Source of the DNA: Sarocladium kiliense
Taxonomy: Eukaryota; Ascomycota; Sordariomycetes; Hypocreales; Sarocladiaceae
Length of the DNA: 64,000 nucleotides
Direction of reading: 5' to 3'
Assembly (NCBI GenBank): GCA_030734395.1
Contig: JAUZTG010000029.1
Span: 2,976,001 to 3,040,000, forward strand
Below the pieces are notes generated by a model. That model was given only the letters and a program-made list of their open reading frames with translations. It was not told where the DNA came from and did no database searches. A program made the position numbers and the translations under genes. Shown here one piece after another: positions 1-10,020 of this stretch (its first letter is position 1; every line of letters starts with the position of its first letter).

Positions 1-174
1 TGAGGTGCTTGTGAGTCACCAGTCCAACACTCCGCAACCCTCACCTGCAGCTTGTCAAGATGTGCTCGTCAATTGATAATCGAAGATTAAAAGACATAAA
101 AACATAGAGGTAGCCAGACCACGAGAGCAGTTATACAGCTAATCTGCCCAGTTGCCAAGAACAGAATCCACGCT

Positions 175-1104
175 ATGGATCAACAACGCACGTCCCAGGA
201 GCAACTCAGCTCCCGGCTTGACAGGCTTCTAGAATGCTACCTCCATGATGCAGCTCATCGGTCTACAGCAATCGTCCCAACATTCATCCACCGCCTAAAC
301 ATCGTTGATGCGTGGGCAGTTCCTTCCTCTACTGTCCGGCTACTGGATATCGGCTGTGGTCAAGGCGATTCGACCCTTGTCCTCGCCAGCAGCAATGACC
401 AGGTTCATGTTACTGGGATCGACAGCGGACCGGCAGATTACGGTTCCCCATATACTTTGGGTCAGGCACAGGCCTTTATTCTGGCCTCACCCTTGGGCCA
501 GCGCATTACCTTTGAGCGGGCTGACCCAAACAGCTATTTGCGGCCTGCCGAGGCAAGCGGTCCCGCAACGTTCGATGCCGCGTTCTTCTGTCTCAGCCTA
601 TGGTACTGGTCCTCAATTGACCAAATCCGCAAGGTGTTTTCTACTTTAGCAGAGTCCGGTGTATCAACGGTCTATGTCGCTGAATGGGCCGGCAAGGCGT
701 CTCGACCAGAACAGGAGGCTCATGCTTTGGCTGCCCAGGTGCAAAAGGAGCTGTACGCGCTGCGCTCCGATGCCCCTGGATCACAATTCCTCTCGCAAAA
801 TGTGCGAACTGGCTTACTCCCAGATGAGCTATTCGGCGTTGCAGCTGAGGCTGCTGGGTGGAAAGTCGTGCGGCGTGGACTTGTGACGCCGCCTTCGAAC
901 TTGATGGATGGCGTCTGGGAGGCGGGTTACGCGGGAAGTGATGATTTCTGGAAGAATTGTGAACTGGAATTGGATGGCGTAGATGCGGAGAAGAAAGCGG
1001 AGATTTTGGGATACCGTGAGAGGCTCAAAGATGCTGTCGAACGATGTGGTGGGAGGAAAGAGGTCAAGTGCATGGACGTGGTCTGGGCTGTGCTAGAGCG
1101 ATAG
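175..1104 (+). CDS. SAM-dependent methyltransferase, class I
   Basis: Intronless gene of 309 codons with a true ATG, preceded by an A-rich leader. Residues 56-66 read LLDIGCGQGDS, the glycine-rich motif I that binds S-adenosylmethionine, and the acidic residue expected at the end of strand 2 follows at about D83 (TGIDSG). The Rossmann-type domain covers roughly residues 40-180. The C-terminal third is Glu/Lys-rich and probably forms the substrate cap. No signal peptide or membrane segment is visible. The family methylates small molecules or proteins, and the substrate cannot be read from sequence. It lies 3.3 kb from the uracil cluster on the other side of an unrelated gene, so a link to that pathway is not supported. 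Confidence 0.85.
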   Translation: MDQQRTSQEQLSSRLDRLLECYLHDAAHRSTAIVPTFIHRLNIVDAWAVPSSTVRLLDIGCGQGDSTLVLASSNDQVHVTGIDSGPADYGSPYTLGQAQAFILASPLGQRITFERADPNSYLRPAEASGPATFDAAFFCLSLWYWSSIDQIRKVFSTLAESGVSTVYVAEWAGKASRPEQEAHALAAQVQKELYALRSDAPGSQFLSQNVRTGLLPDELFGVAAEAAGWKVVRRGLVTPPSNLMDGVWEAGYAGSDDFWKNCELELDGVDAEKKAEILGYRERLKDAVERCGGRKEVKCMDVVWAVLER

Positions 1105-2059
1105 AGACCCGAGGTTTGATTTGACCGTATAAGCATTCGTATTAATTCGAAGCATGAAACGTCAAGAGAATTGCATACTCTTCCAGCTACTTGATCATAA
1201 CCCCACGCTGTTAGCTGGGAGTCGCGTTACCATCTTCCAGTAAAGAGACGATCTCAGGTATGCGTCCAAGCTCGGCAGTGTCGTATAGCCGATGAGAACT
1301 CTCTGTTTTCGAAGCGATTCATCATCGTCATCATTGCTACCTCCAACTGGCGAGAAGGCGAGGTGACATTCGCGGCTTGCTTGTTTGGTAAGCAGCAAAG
1401 CAAAAGCTGCTGTGCCCCCAGACAACACTCGCCATCATCCCATAGCTGCATCCCGACTTGCACTTGGGAATCTCCGCCTCGGTTGAGGTTGGACCGTCTT
1501 AGTGACATTCGATGACTCGTTTGGCACATTCTTGGCTCGTATCGTCATGGCGCCGGGGTTGAAGCTGGTGACTCAAAATGGTGGTTCAGATCTGAGCCCA
1601 GTCATTCAAGCTTAGCCCTTGCTCATCAGCTCGGCAGATTTTGCGTAGCGTTCTGTGTTTCATTCTTCTGGACCAGAATACAGGGGAGGTTCATTTACAG
1701 CACCTGGAGACTACCTTTTTACGCATAGCCTAGATGGCACACTATGAGTCACTTCATATTGTGGACGTGCGCCACAACGAGCTCCGCAGTTTCAACCAAG
1801 ACGGACTAGAAGGCTTACCCTGCATCCGACCCTCATCGTTCTGGAATGACGTCCCTGCTTTATAAACTGGCCCTCTTGCCACTTTGCAAATCTGAGTCTC
1901 CAACAGTAACAACCATCACGACTCGGTCTCCTTTGTATTATTGGTCTAGCCACCTGGAGTTTAGGAGTTTGAGCGAAGACTTGCGCACGCAGACTGAATT
2001 CAATTTCCGCATCAGACCTCGAACCATCAGATCTCATCATTAACGCAGCCACCGCCATC
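1105..2059. other. Intergenic region between the methyltransferase and the CHY-finger gene
   Basis: About 950 bp with no recognisable gene. It should hold the terminator of the methyltransferase and the promoter of the next gene. Short open frames on both strands have no family resemblance. Confidence 0.5.
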
Positions 2060-4156
2060 ATGATGCCACTCAAGAATCAGCCAGATGGCTCACCGAAAAC
2101 ACGAAAACAAGCTGTCAGCGAGCCTTCTTCCTCACGCGTTGTCCCTAAACCCGTTCCCGCTTCTCAGTCTCAAGACCCACGGACGTACCAAATCGACCAG
2201 CTCAAGAAGCGCTTCTCCCCCCAGCAGTTCACAGCTCCTGACGGGTCGACCTCTCTCCACTTCAAGCTTACCCCATCTGACCCTGATTTTCCATTTGAGC
2301 TCGCTCATCTTGAATGTGATGTTCGCATCCCGCAGGCATATCCGGAGGAGAAACCGGCACTGCTTGTGAGGAACAAGGATATCCCGAGAGGATTTGGGAT
2401 CAACATTGAGCGAGGATGGGAGAGCCTTGTGGAGGAGAGAAAGGGAGCAAGCTTATTGTCATTGATGAATGCACTGGATAAGAATCTGGAACGGTTCTTG
2501 TCGGAGCAAAAGGTCGAGACAATCAAGATCGTGACCTACAAGGATACGAGAAAGTTCGATGCCCCGGTGGGAAAGACGGGTGTCAAAACATCACAGCAAA
2601 CGGAGTCGTCTGCGGCGAAGGCGAAAGCCCCAGTTGCAACGGTCTATTCCCCGGAAGAGTCTTTCACCAAAGACCAGATTGCTGACGCGAAGGCTCGAAG
2701 GGCGCAGGAGGTTCGACAGCTTGAAGCAAGGATGGGTCGGCTCCCAGAGTATCGCCGGTCAGCAGATGGCATCGTTTACACGCTACCCATTGAGCCAAAA
2801 AGACGAGCTGAGTTGCCTATGGGATTGAGGTCGGTGAGGACGCTGCACCTGATTGTACCGCTTCTCTACCCCCTTCAAGACCTACGAGTGCAGCTCAACG
2901 AAGCGGACGCTGCCGATGCAGAGCCTGTTGAGGACATGTTCGTGGAGAAGGCGGCGGAGTTGAAGAATATGTCTCTCATGACTCATATGAACTACCTGGC
3001 ACAAAATCTCCACAGTCTGGCGAAACAGGCACAGATCAAGGCTGCGAAGCAGGCCGCCGAGGACGAAGCCGTGGCAGCCGCTCGTGCAAAAGAGGAGGCG
3101 GAGGCGGGAGACAACTCAGTGAAGACAACTGATCTTCCTGGACGACAAGTCGAGGGGAAGGGATTTGTGAGAGTCCGACCTCCGGAGTGGGACTTTTGCG
3201 ACGATGAGGGAGACTCAGAAGACTCATCAGGATCGGCATCCGAGGACGCAGACGGCAGCGGTGGCGTCGACCTTGAAGGGTCCAGCGATGAGAATGACGA
3301 GGGTGGGCAATCTACCATGCCAGGCGATACACCCGAACGAGGAACGATGATTAGCTTCCCGTCCATTGAACTCCACCACATCGAGATCTTGCAGATTTCG
3401 CTTCTCAGTATCAGCGTCAAATGCGACCGCTGCCGCACGGTAAATGAGTTCACGGGTCTCAAATCCGGAGTCGAAAAGGCAAGCAGCTGCAAGAAGTGCG
3501 CGACACCAATGACGGCGAAGTACCGTGCTCAACTCGTCCATGAGCATTCCGTTCGCGCTGGGTTCCTGGATTTATCTGGATGTAAGGTTGCGGATATGTT
3601 GCCAAGCACGTTCGTGCCTACATGTGGACGATGTTCGACGTCTGCTCTGGGCATCGTGTCGGTACGCGGCGAGACGATGACCAATGTGTGCCGAGAGTGT
3701 CACGGGAAGTTCACATTCAAGCTTCCAGATGTGAAGTTCCTTCTCATCACACCTGGCTCATCTGCACCTCCTACAATGGGCCCTCGACGACGAGTCGAGA
3801 AGCTCGGTCTTCACGCCGGCGACTCACTACCCAATCGCGGCTCCTGTCCCCACTACAGAAAGTCGTATCGCTGGTTCCGGTTCTCTTGCTGTGACCGCGT
3901 ACACGCTTGTGATCGCTGCCATGACGCTGCTGAGGATCACGAGCATGAATGGGCGACGAGGATGATTTGCGGCTGGTGCAGTCGGGAGCAGAGGTATGCG
4001 CCAGAAGCATGCGGCTTCTGTGGAAGAAGTGTCATTGGAAGAACTGGAAGAGGATTCTGGGAAGGAGGCAAAGGAACCAGAGATCGGAGGATGATGAGCA
4101 GGAAGGACCCGAGGAAGTATCGGAGGACAGCGGATGAGAAGAAGGAGAAAAAGTGA
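2060..4156 (+). CDS. CHY-type zinc-finger protein with N-terminal RWD-like region
   Basis: Intronless gene of 698 codons; two consecutive ATGs at 2060 and 2063 can serve as start. Residues about 40-165 resemble an RWD-type protein-interaction fold. Residues about 330-420 are an Ala/Glu/Lys-rich then acidic linker. Cysteine pairs follow at about 455-480 (CDRC and CKKC) and 522-548 (CGRC and CREC). From about 594 comes the Cys/His-dense CHY finger (CPHY, CCDRVHACDRCHD, HEHEW, CGWC, CGFC), which in known members binds three zinc ions. The basic tail (KDPRKYRR) could be a nuclear signal. CHY fingers occur in RCHY1-type ubiquitin ligases and in the yeast mitochondrial protein Hot13. No RING finger is visible here, so ligase activity is not implied. 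Likely an intracellular zinc-binding interaction protein. Confidence 0.85.
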   Translation: MMPLKNQPDGSPKTRKQAVSEPSSSRVVPKPVPASQSQDPRTYQIDQLKKRFSPQQFTAPDGSTSLHFKLTPSDPDFPFELAHLECDVRIPQAYPEEKPALLVRNKDIPRGFGINIERGWESLVEERKGASLLSLMNALDKNLERFLSEQKVETIKIVTYKDTRKFDAPVGKTGVKTSQQTESSAAKAKAPVATVYSPEESFTKDQIADAKARRAQEVRQLEARMGRLPEYRRSADGIVYTLPIEPKRRAELPMGLRSVRTLHLIVPLLYPLQDLRVQLNEADAADAEPVEDMFVEKAAELKNMSLMTHMNYLAQNLHSLAKQAQIKAAKQAAEDEAVAAARAKEEAEAGDNSVKTTDLPGRQVEGKGFVRVRPPEWDFCDDEGDSEDSSGSASEDADGSGGVDLEGSSDENDEGGQSTMPGDTPERGTMISFPSIELHHIEILQISLLSISVKCDRCRTVNEFTGLKSGVEKASSCKKCATPMTAKYRAQLVHEHSVRAGFLDLSGCKVADMLPSTFVPTCGRCSTSALGIVSVRGETMTNVCRECHGKFTFKLPDVKFLLITPGSSAPPTMGPRRRVEKLGLHAGDSLPNRGSCPHYRKSYRWFRFSCCDRVHACDRCHDAAEDHEHEWATRMICGWCSREQRYAPEACGFCGRSVIGRTGRGFWEGGKGTRDRRMMSRKDPRKYRRTADEKKEKK

Positions 4157-4409
4157 GGTGAACTTCTCAGAGAATGCTCTGCGGCGACCTTGACTGAGAG
4201 GCCTAGGCGAAAACAATCCTGGGGAAGAGTGCTTCCAACAAAGGGTCGTGTTGAGACGGATCGAAAGGACTACGAGGAGATTTGTCCAGTCGCCATACCT
4301 GACTGGACTTTATGTGGAAGAGCAGAGACAATCTGACTGTCACAACCGGTCAATACTGGCACCGTTAAGAACGAAGGGACTTTTCTGCGTAGGCTGTGAT
4401 TCAGGAACG

Positions 4410-5069
4410 CTATGATAACGCGGTGCCATATAATCTGTCTCCAATATCGGCTAACCCGGGCTTCACGTAACCCGTACTGTCTAGTTCTTGATCAATACCC
4501 CCGACAACAATATTGATTCCCTCAGGCCACACCTTGGCCACCGCTTCAAGTCCAGCTTTGCTTCCAAGCAGGGAGAAAAGCGTAATGTGCTCGATGCCCC
4601 AGTCCCTGAAGCTTTGATCAGCGTCTGTATGTATCTACCATTCGCCCCTTGACAAGCAGACTTACCTGAGGATGTTGATTGCCGCTCGCGCAGTGCCGCC
4701 AGTGGCAACGAGTGGATCCAGAACGTAAGCTCTCTTGATGCTGGGGTCCTTCTGGGGAAGCTTGTTGTAGTATTCCACGGGCTGCAGCGAGACTTTCTCC
4801 CGGAAGAGGCCGATATGGTAGACGACGGTGTTGGCTTCATCTGGGAAGGAGTCCAGGAATGTGTCGGCCATTGCTAGGCCGGACCGCAGCACGACGATCA
4901 CAGCAACTCGCTCATCCTTCTCTAATGTCTGAATGACATGCTTGGAGAGACTTGCGGTCATTTGAGCGACTAGTTTGCGCACTTGGGCGGGCTTCAGAGT
5001 GAGGTCTCGAAGCTGAGCCAAGATGGCTATGGCCTCTTGATCATTGGGAACAGTGATATTAGACGCCAT
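4410..5069 (-). CDS. urg2: Uracil phosphoribosyltransferase, bacterial (Upp) type (UPRT-A)
   Basis: Converts uracil and PRPP to UMP, the entry step of uracil salvage and of the URC catabolic route. Two exons, 5069-4666 and 4605-4410, with a 60-nt intron (GTAAGT..CTTCAG) give 199 residues. The intron is required to join NILR to DWGIEH. Upp-type hallmarks are VVLRSGLAMAD, HIGLFRE with PVEYYNKLP, the PRPP loop LDPLVATGGTA and the C-terminal PGLADIGDRLYGT. A TATA-like element lies on the minus strand near 5150-5144. It diverges from the DUF1688 gene across a 692-bp promoter holding nine GATA sites, so the two are probably co-regulated. The symbol follows the fission-yeast urg gene set and rests on context. 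The family call is firm; orthology to urg2 is inferred. Confidence 0.9.
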
Positions 5070-5761
5070 GGTGGTTTGTGCTGGGTTTGGTCAAGATATT
5101 GGTTGTGGCCGGTAACATTCAGCGCGTATAGTGTCGGAGCATTGTTATATCCCCTGCTTCACAAATTATGGAAGGGTTGAAATGAATCAATTGCTCTTGG
5201 CCCAGAAACCTTCCCTTCGCAAAATAACTAAAGCCCAACCCCCAAAGCCTGGGACCTAGCGTGTTCTTTTTGTGGTGCAATCTGACCAGACACTGCGACC
5301 GAGACTATCGTGGAGCAGGCCTGACTGGGTACGGAGCAAAGATCTGGATGATATGAACTGCGTGGAAGTAAGATAACCAGATAACAGCATATCAGCCCAT
5401 GATAAAGCAAGATAGCTCGCCATCTCTCGCTATCTCGTGTTATCTTGCGTTATCTTCGCACCCCGCTTTATCACACAGCGGCTGATTGGCACAATCGTGA
5501 TGGTGAAGCTAACGCATCTCCTGATAAGCCAAGGCCTTGACTTCCCCACAACTAGTGCTATTCTCCTCTCCTCTACCCCGTTCGGTTCTGGAGAAATGCG
5601 CCATCCTGTGTGGGTGCTGGACACCAGTGTAGCTGTTTTGGAAATGTGAAGTAAATCGGTATACTTATTCGCGGAAGTGACGGAACTGTGACCAATACCT
5701 GGGAGCTTTGTCGGGGACCTTTGGGATTCGACATTTTCCTTCCCTGCCAAGAACTGTTACA
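5070..5761. promoter_or_regulatory. Bidirectional promoter with nine HGATAR sites (UPRT-A / DUF1688)
   Basis: Nine HGATAR sites on either strand have cores at 5372, 5380, 5401, 5411, 5431, 5441, 5451, 5469 and 5523; eight fall within about 100 bp. Such arrays are the binding signature of fungal nitrogen-regulatory GATA factors (AreA/Nit2/Gaf1 type). A CCAAT-type box (ATTGG) lies near 5484. Both flanking genes belong to uracil catabolism, so nitrogen-limitation control is the natural reading, but it is inferred. Confidence 0.75.
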
Positions 5762-7236
5762 ATGTCCAAGATCGACTACTTGTTGAGTTTAGAGGCTGTG
5801 CGAGACAGAGCTCGCCTCGTTCTTGAAGCAGCCACAGAGGGAGACTTGACTCACTTCACCTACCATGCCGAACTTATGCCAGCCGTCGCGAGTTTTGTCA
5901 CTCAGATAATAGAAGTAGGTGCTGACCTGAACCAAGGAAATCTTTCCCCATAGTCACCACCGACTAACAGCAGACAGCGAGACTTTGGGCCTGACAAATA
6001 TGACACAATCCCCCCGCACGGACGCTGGCAGCATTTTGACGTGGGAGGCACTGAGAGAGTCGCTCAACTCATTGAGTCTTGGAACACCCAAGGCTGCGAG
6101 AAAACTGAGATCTGCCGCCGGTTGGTAGATCTCTTCTTTGTTTCCGTGCTTCTCGACGCTGGGGCAGGTGATCACTGGAGGTTCACCGAACCAGAAACTG
6201 GAAGTATTTACGAAAGGAGCGAGGGCATTGCTGTTGCCTCCCTTTACATGTTCAAAGCTGGTGTTTTCAGCACCGGGGAACTTGGCAATTGCGTAGATGG
6301 TAGGTAATCTACCTGCTACAGCGTTCACTTCGGGACCACCGTTGTTAACGATGCCATTAGGAACAGGGCTATCTAACCTTGGTCACGATGCTTTCGAACA
6401 ATACTTCCAAATATCTGATGGCAACCCCATGATTGGCACCGTCGAGAGAGTGAAACTTTTGAACACTGTCGGTCGCTCTTTGCTGGGTCTGCCAGAGATA
6501 TTTGGGAGCGAAGGTCGTCCTGGAAACATCGTCGGTACGTATTGAGTTGACCCGGTCAACACGAGAATCTCTTGATTGACCTTGAAAAGATCACCTGATC
6601 GAATCAAGTAACGAGACAGGCTCCTTAGACTTCAAAACTCTATGGAAAGCCCTCCAGCGTCTCTTGATTCCCTCCTGGCCCAAGGACCGCACCCACATTG
6701 ACGGTCAACCTATCGGTGATGCCTGGCCGCTCCAAGTGCTCGAGAGGCGCTCGGGGGGCCAAGGCGAGGCTGCAGTTGCAGAAGCATTACATATACAGCC
6801 ATTTCACAAGCTGACACAGTGGCTCGCTTATTCGCTGACGGTCCCATTCGTGCGTATCTTGGGCGTTGAATGGACCAACACAGAGTTGGGCACTGGACTT
6901 CCTGAGTACAGAAACGGTGGTCTTTTTGTTGATCTAGGAGTTCTCCAGCTGAAGCCAGAGGTATTGCAGCTTGGAAAGTCTAACACTGGGGCTGAGCAGC
7001 CTGGCTTTATGGCAAATAGCGACGTCATCGTGGAATGGCGCGCCATGACGGTTGCGCTTCTTGACGAGCTGCACAAGCTCCTGAAGGCGAAGTTTTTGGA
7101 AAAGGGTGTCACTTTGAGCATGGCCCAAATGTTGGAAGCAGGGACCTGGAAGGGTGGACGTGAGCTGGCGGCGAAGAACCGCCCTTCGACCCGGATGAGT
7201 CCGATTGTGGTCATGGGTGATGGAACGTTGTTCTAG
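5762..7236 (+). CDS. urg3: DUF1688 family protein, uracil catabolism (URC4/Urg3-like)
   Basis: Member of the DUF1688 family, whose yeast representative URC4 is needed for uracil degradation by the URC pathway; the exact reaction is not established. Four exons, 5762-5914, 5978-6299, 6361-6534 and 6590-7236, give 431 residues, the usual family length. Every intron is a short GT..AG intron whose removal keeps the frame. Family-typical blocks are DFGPDKYDTIPPHGRWQHF near residue 53, WRFTEPETG, EGIAVASLYMFKAGVFS, GLPEIFG followed by GRPGNIVDHL, and IDGQPIGDAWP. No signal peptide or membrane helix is visible, so a cytosolic enzyme is likely. It shares a GATA-rich promoter with UPRT-A and converges on MMSDH-A. 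Confidence 0.92.
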
Positions 7237-7553
7237 GTCATAAAATGATCAAAAGAAAGAAGTTCACTGCGCCGTACCAATCAGCGTATATGTTTTGCCC
7301 TAAGTTTCGCCACGGATCTACCCCTCCTCTGGAAGGAGAGTATTTTGGATCTCTATACAGCAACAGAAGTCGAACCACGAGCATCGGCGCAGATCCTAAG
7401 GGAGAATGAAACATGACATAGTTAATCTCCATGAAACTTCGCCCATTATGTTCTCATTGAGCCTGGAGAGAAGTCTATCATAGGTCATCAAAATAGTGCA
7501 TCTGTCAAAGATACATGAATTTAAGCCCGCTGTCTATTTAAAGTACTGCCAAC
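7237..7553. other. Convergent intergenic region
   Basis: 317 bp between the 3' ends of the DUF1688 gene and MMSDH-A. Only 3' untranslated and termination sequence is expected, and nothing else is seen. Confidence 0.5.
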
Positions 7554-9306
7554 CTAATGCCATAATGCGTTGACGGTCTTTACTGTCGTGTAAAATTGCC
7601 AAGGACTTTTGCCATATACATTTTGATCTATAGCGGACAGTGAGTACAGCGACTGAAATCCCGGATATCATGTACGCACCTCCATAGAACGAATCTTTGT
7701 TGGCTGTCCTAAGCACTGGTCCAGATGGTGCTTTGACGGTCAGTAAGGTAACCCATGAAACAGGTCTATCAGAAAGCTACTCACCTAACAAGGGGACATT
7801 TATGCCGATCTGTCCCACGTTGACAACACGTTGGAACATCTGCGCTCTGACAGGACTACTGGTGAATAGCGTACATGCGATGCCATCTGCAAGTTTTAGT
7901 GAAAGGGCTATGAGAAAAGGACGCCAGAAACCTACATCGGTGATCGTTGATAAGCTCAATCGCCTGCTCAATGGTGTCCACTTCGACACAAGCCAGCACT
8001 GGTCCAAATATCTCATCCTGGTAACAGGACATATACGGCTGTACTTGCGACAATATTGTTGGACCAACAAAATTACCTTTGGGATAGTCTGCCACATGGT
8101 AGTTTCGACCATCAAGTAAAACTTTGGCACCCTCAATCTCAGCATTGGTGATCGTCTCTTCAACTTTGGCCTTTGCGGTCGAAGAAATCAAGGGTCCAAT
8201 CTCAACTTTTGGATCTCTGCCGCAACCCACAGCTAAAGATTGTGTGATAGTGACTAGATCATTGATCCATTCCCTTGTTGGCCCAACAAATACTGCCACA
8301 CTAAGTGCCATGCATCTTTGGCCAGCGGCACCGAAGGCGCTTCCAGCAATAGCATATAGAGCCTTCATTTTGTTCGCGTCCCCTAATATCACTCCGTGAT
8401 TCTTCCCGCTACATTCAGCCTGAACCCTCTTCCTGGTGGCCTTAGCATGCTGATATACGAGCTCTCCGGTAATTTCTGAACCAACGAAATTAACGGCCTG
8501 GATGGTTGGCTGAGCCAACAGTTCTTTCACGACAGTAGCTCCTCCATGTATCACACTGATGACCCCGGGAGGAAAACCAGCGCGGCAGCAGCATTCAGAG
8601 AATATTTGTGAAACTGAAGGTGTCTTCTCTGATGGTTTCAATACGACCGTGTTGCCAGATATGAGTGCGTATGGGATTGACCAGAGGGGTATTAGGAGGG
8701 GGAAATTGAATGGTGTGACACTGAGACAGACTCCCTTGAAGTAAAAATGTCAGCTTGGTCATCTCGGCCAGAGACGGCGACTTACGAGTGGCTGAACCAA
8801 AGTATGAATCTCAACCGGTTGATTGGAATAGTGAACACCCGCCAACTCATTTGCAACGGAGCAAGCGGTCTCCAACGCGTCCAGTGCCCTGTCAAATTCT
8901 GCCTCGGCATCAGCCAGCGTTTTTCCGGCTTCGTCACATAGACATCGCTTCTAGAGGTACAGTCAGTTAAGTCCATGGCAATGCTCTCTTGTCCACATCT
9001 TTACTCACGATTCTCGCGCTTTCCTGCCTCAGAGCATTTGCCAGGTCTAATATTTTGCCTCGTCTCTTTGCTATTGTCAAAGCAGCCCAGTGAGGCTGTG
9101 CATGGGAAGCAGTTGCAACAGCTTGCTGGACCTCGATGGCGGTCGACACTGGGACCCTGGTGATGAACTCTTGTGAAGCCTGAAGTCAAATTAACATGAG
9201 TGTAATTCTGAGCCATCAACGACCGTTGTCTTACTGGATTGTACACCTTGAGCCATTCCCGCGTTTTTGACAACACAAACTCGTTGGCTATAAAATTATA
9301 TGTCAC
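7554..9306 (-). CDS. (Methyl)malonate-semialdehyde dehydrogenase homologue, divergent copy (MMSDH-A)
   Basis: Aldehyde dehydrogenase of the MMSDH branch. Seven exons (9306-9235, 9179-9009, 8950-8786, 8734-7936, 7886-7785, 7730-7680, 7627-7554) give 477 residues; all six introns are 49-58 nt GT..AG and keep the frame. Visible are TPFNFP with N146, the NAD-site segment NFVGSEITGE, the catalytic cysteine C277 in FGAAGQRCMALS with the MMSDH-typical preceding Arg, and EIFGPVL. Unusual points: E243 in AECSGKN stands where CoA-dependent MMSDHs have Asn (ANLGAKN in the second copy), and the proline-rich segment after GINVP is replaced. It may therefore be hydrolytic, releasing malonate rather than acetyl-CoA (inference). 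The product is likely cytosolic, as no transit peptide is evident. Its own upstream region has no HGATAR cluster. Confidence 0.88.
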
Positions 9307-10020
9307 CGCGGGAGTGCGGCTCTGTAGCGGCTCTACCTGCGGAGTCTCAGATGCGCAATGCTATGATACCCAAATGTCAATCATCGGCTGTGAATGTATG
9401 GTCCGCGCGCTTGCTGCATACCTCTGTCTTTCGCCGCTTGTGAGAAGCCTCCAGGTCTTGTTTAGGCGTCAAAGGCTCCGCGACAGGATTGGACATCTCG
9501 GAATGCAACGCAGGCTTGTCACATGAATCGGCTCAATCCATTTCATCCGATCTCAACCTGGGTATCTGGGGAATTGATGCGGTACAGTGCGCGTGTTGGT
9601 TGAAGAGAACGACTGGGGAGCGAATGTGGGTTCATGAGGTCGGTGGTTCATCGATATAACGATACCCCACTAAGCTGCGTGGGCGAATGTCAGGAGGCTT
9701 CCCCCAACCACAAAGGCTCACCGTAGTTGGGGTTTTACACTCTTACGCATCTACAGTTGAGACATAGCAGCGGAAACCTACCTGTGGTCAATCCTCTTCG
9801 TAGAGATGCAGGGCAGAAGCCGGCTTCGTGCAGCATCTTCACCGCTGTGGCTGTAGTCCGGCAAGTGTCCGCCGGCGCCTTGACGAGCGTGACATACGGA
9901 ATCCTTTCAGGGCTACATTTCGCTGTGAAGGAGGTCTCTGAGAAGTTTTATTCATTATCAAGTATCGATGGACAATCTTGCTTCCCTCAGAGGTCTTCTT
10001 GATGTTCTGCACAGCGCAGC
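9307..10020. other. Intergenic region upstream of MMSDH-A
   Basis: 714 bp between the MMSDH-A start and the end of the GTP cyclohydrolase gene. GATA cores near 9651-9662 are followed by T or C and do not match HGATAR, in contrast to the other cluster promoters. No gene is recognised. Confidence 0.5.
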
